Assembly (NCBI GenBank): GCA_900549195.1
Contig: URNK01000024.1
Location: 1-14,688 of the forward strand
DNA length: 14,688 bases
Reading direction: 5' to 3'
Source of the DNA: an uncultured Collinsella sp.
Lineage (GTDB): Bacteria > Actinomycetota > Coriobacteriia > Coriobacteriales > Coriobacteriaceae
This document shows, piece after piece, positions 13,253-14,688 of this stretch; the stretch's first letter is position 1, and every line of letters starts with the position of its first letter. The notes beneath the pieces were generated by a model that ran no database searches, was not told the origin of the DNA, and saw only the letters and a program-made list of their open reading frames with translations. The position numbers and the translations under genes were made by a program.

Positions 13253-14639
13253 TCGTGCGGTACCGGCCGATTGCGCGGTACTTTTCGTAGCGGAGGTTTG
13301 TGAGGGTCGCCTCGTCGAGTTGCCCAAGCGTATCGAAGGCATCAAATGCCGAGGACATGACGGCACCGGCGATCTCCTCATGCGACAGACCCCTATCGTC
13401 AACAATGCCGTCGATGATGCCGAGCGCCAACAGGTCGGGAGCCGTGAGCTTAAGCGCCTCGGCGGCCTCATTCGCGCGCTCGGTATCCTTCCACAGGATC
13501 GACGCACAGGCCTCAGGGCTCACGACCGAATAGGCCGAGCTCGAGAGCATCAGGATGCGGTCGGCCACGGACAGCGCCAGCGCGCCACCAGAGCCGCCCT
13601 CGCCTGTCACCACCGAGACAATCGGCGTCTTAAGGCCGCTCATCTCCATGAGATTCTGGGCAATCGCCTCGCCCTGGCCGCGCTCCTCGGCACCGATGCC
13701 GCAAAACGCGCCCGAAGTATCGACCAGGCACAGAACCGGTCGACCAAACTTTTCGGCCTGGCGCATCAGACGACGCGCTTTGCGATAGCCCTCGGGATGT
13801 GCCATACCAAAGTTGCGGCGCATACGCTCTTTGGTCGTGGTGCCGCGCTCGATGGCGATGACCGTTACGGGGCGTCCATCTTTCCAGCCAATGCCAGCCA
13901 CCACAGCGGCGTCGTCGCCAAAGTAGCGGTCGCCGTGCAGCTCCACAAATCCATCCAGGCCCAGCGAGATCATCTCGCCTGCCGTGGCGCGATCTGCCGA
14001 GCGGGTCTGCTTGACAATCTCGAGCGCGGTTTTTGGTGCGGCCGAGCGCTTGAACAAGTGTCCCAACTTTTTGCCGCGGCGACCCGTATGCACGATCTCA
14101 TGCGGTGCCCCCAGGCCGGGCGCGTGCCCTTCGTGCAGCGCCAGCAGCTCGCCTACCGTGAGCGCAATCTCGCCACGCGGAACAACGGCATCGCAAAAGC
14201 CGTGCTCCAGCAAAAACTCGGAGCGCTGGAATCCCTTGGGCAGGCGCTTGTGCATGTTCTGCTCGATCACGCGCGGGCCGGCAAATGCCGTCAGGGCATC
14301 GGGCTCGGCCAGGATAATATCGCCCTCCATTGCAAAGCTCGCGGTTACGCCTCCGGTCGTGGGGTCAGTGAGCACCGTGATATACAGACCGCCCGCCTCG
14401 CTGTGGCGCCTAACCGCCGCAGAAATCTTGGCCATCTGCATAAGCGACGTCACGCCCTCTTGCATGCGCGCGCCGCCCGAAACGGTAAAGCCGACAACCG
14501 GCAATCCCAGCTCGATCGCATGCTCAAATGTGCGACAGATTTTCTCGCCCACCACGGAACCCATCGAGCCCATCATAAAGTTGGCGTCCATAAAGAAGAG
14601 CGCCGTATCGCAACCGCAGATTTTGCCCTTGCCGCACAC
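13248..14639 (-). CDS. accDA: Acetyl-CoA carboxylase carboxyltransferase, AccD-AccA fusion (5' end missing)
   Basis: Carboxyltransferase of acetyl-CoA carboxylase, which moves the carboxyl group from carboxybiotin to acetyl-CoA to make malonyl-CoA for fatty acid synthesis. Usually AccD (beta) and AccA (alpha) are separate; here one frame holds both. The first 180 or so of 463 visible residues are AccD: GGAR at 55-58, DPTTGGV at 92-98, GPRVIEQ at 121-127. After a linker near 180-200 comes AccA: LDGFVELHGDRYFGDD around 228-243, DTSGAFCGIGAEERGQGEAI at 307-326, and GEGGSGGALAL at 347-357. The AccD N-terminus with its zinc-finger cysteines is lost, because true sequence stops at 14639 and adapter follows in frame. 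An apparent GTG start at 14654 lies in the adapter and its five residues (MYKRQ) are artefactual. The stop codon lies in the TGTGACA repeat. Confidence 0.95.
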   Translation of the reverse strand: MCGKGKICGCDTALFFMDANFMMGSMGSVVGEKICRTFEHAIELGLPVVGFTVSGGARMQEGVTSLMQMAKISAAVRRHSEAGGLYITVLTDPTTGGVTASFAMEGDIILAEPDALTAFAGPRVIEQNMHKRLPKGFQRSEFLLEHGFCDAVVPRGEIALTVGELLALHEGHAPGLGAPHEIVHTGRRGKKLGHLFKRSAAPKTALEIVKQTRSADRATAGEMISLGLDGFVELHGDRYFGDDAAVVAGIGWKDGRPVTVIAIERGTTTKERMRRNFGMAHPEGYRKARRLMRQAEKFGRPVLCLVDTSGAFCGIGAEERGQGEAIAQNLMEMSGLKTPIVSVVTGEGGSGGALALSVADRILMLSSSAYSVVSPEACASILWKDTERANEAAEALKLTAPDLLALGIIDGIVDDRGLSHEEIAGAVMSSAFDAFDTLGQLDEATLTNLRYEKYRAIGRYRTM

Positions 14640-14688
14640 CTGTCTCTTATACACATCTGACGCTGCCGACGACTCCTTACGTGTAGAT
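14640..14688. other. Illumina Nextera adapter contamination at contig end
   Basis: The plus strand ends with CTGTCTCTTATACACATCT, the Tn5 mosaic end, then GACGCTGCCGACGA of the Nextera read adapter. Next is CTCCTTAC, the reverse complement of index GTAAGGAG (S505/N505 as I recall), then GTGTAGAT, the start of the P5 flow-cell sequence. All four parts are in the right order and length. These 49 bases are library construct, not genome. Confidence 0.99.

Noticed and set aside
13232..13507. N-terminal extension of the PTS gene to 13507
   Set aside because: The extra 92 residues overlap the accDA C-terminus, are Arg/Ser-rich out-of-frame sequence, and do not resemble an EIIB domain.
14640..14654. 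GTG start codon of accDA at 14654
   Set aside because: It lies inside the Nextera mosaic end. The real gene continues upstream of the contig end.
13155..14660. 501-codon plus-strand frame antisense to accDA
   Set aside because: It ends in the adapter-encoded artefact peptide LSLIHI and only mirrors accDA.

Overview
This is a GC-rich bacterial segment. Every recognisable protein gene lies on the minus strand, so biological order runs from high to low coordinates. The closest match I recognise is the gut actinobacterial class Coriobacteriia, probably Collinsella or a relative. That rests on protein flavour, GC-rich third positions, an AccD-AccA fusion and a fused double-ATPase ECF transporter; I could not search to confirm it. 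The last 49 bases are not biological. They are Illumina Nextera adapter, index and the start of the P5 sequence, so the right edge is an untrimmed contig end that cuts the first gene.

Layout, right to left. (1) 14639-13248: acetyl-CoA carboxylase carboxyltransferase as one AccD-AccA polypeptide, missing its N-terminus. (2) 13252-13200: a TGTGACA repeat element that contains the accDA stop codon and runs into the start of an EIIC-only PTS permease gene (13231-11993), which ends at a good terminator. (3) 11842-10022: a cation diffusion facilitator (manganese-type site) and a histidine phosphatase. (4) 9984-9844: a gene-free stretch that folds on paper into a roughly 140-nt rod, a candidate structured RNA, followed by the groES promoter region. 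(5) 9673-7646: groES-groEL, followed by a very large nested inverted repeat (7477-7619). (6) 7309-2763: a promoter and FMN riboswitch lead a riboflavin ECF transporter operon (ribU, ecfA-ecfA' fusion, ecfT) that appears to continue into two tandem FMN-binding split-barrel genes and ends at a long hairpin terminator. (7) 2719-1: two ARG-box-like operators precede argC, argJ and the first codons of a further gene, probably argB.

How the genes work together. The flavin block is one logical unit: an FMN sensor in the leader, an importer for the FMN precursor riboflavin, and two probable flavin-binding proteins at the distal end. The arginine block is the acetylated-intermediate pathway to ornithine. 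ArgC makes the semialdehyde and ArgJ recycles the acetyl group, apparently under ArgR control. groESL, accDA and the metal exporter are housekeeping. I see no CRISPR array, transposase, phage gene, rRNA or tRNA. The least explained elements are the rod-like RNA candidate upstream of groES and the giant inverted repeat downstream of groEL.
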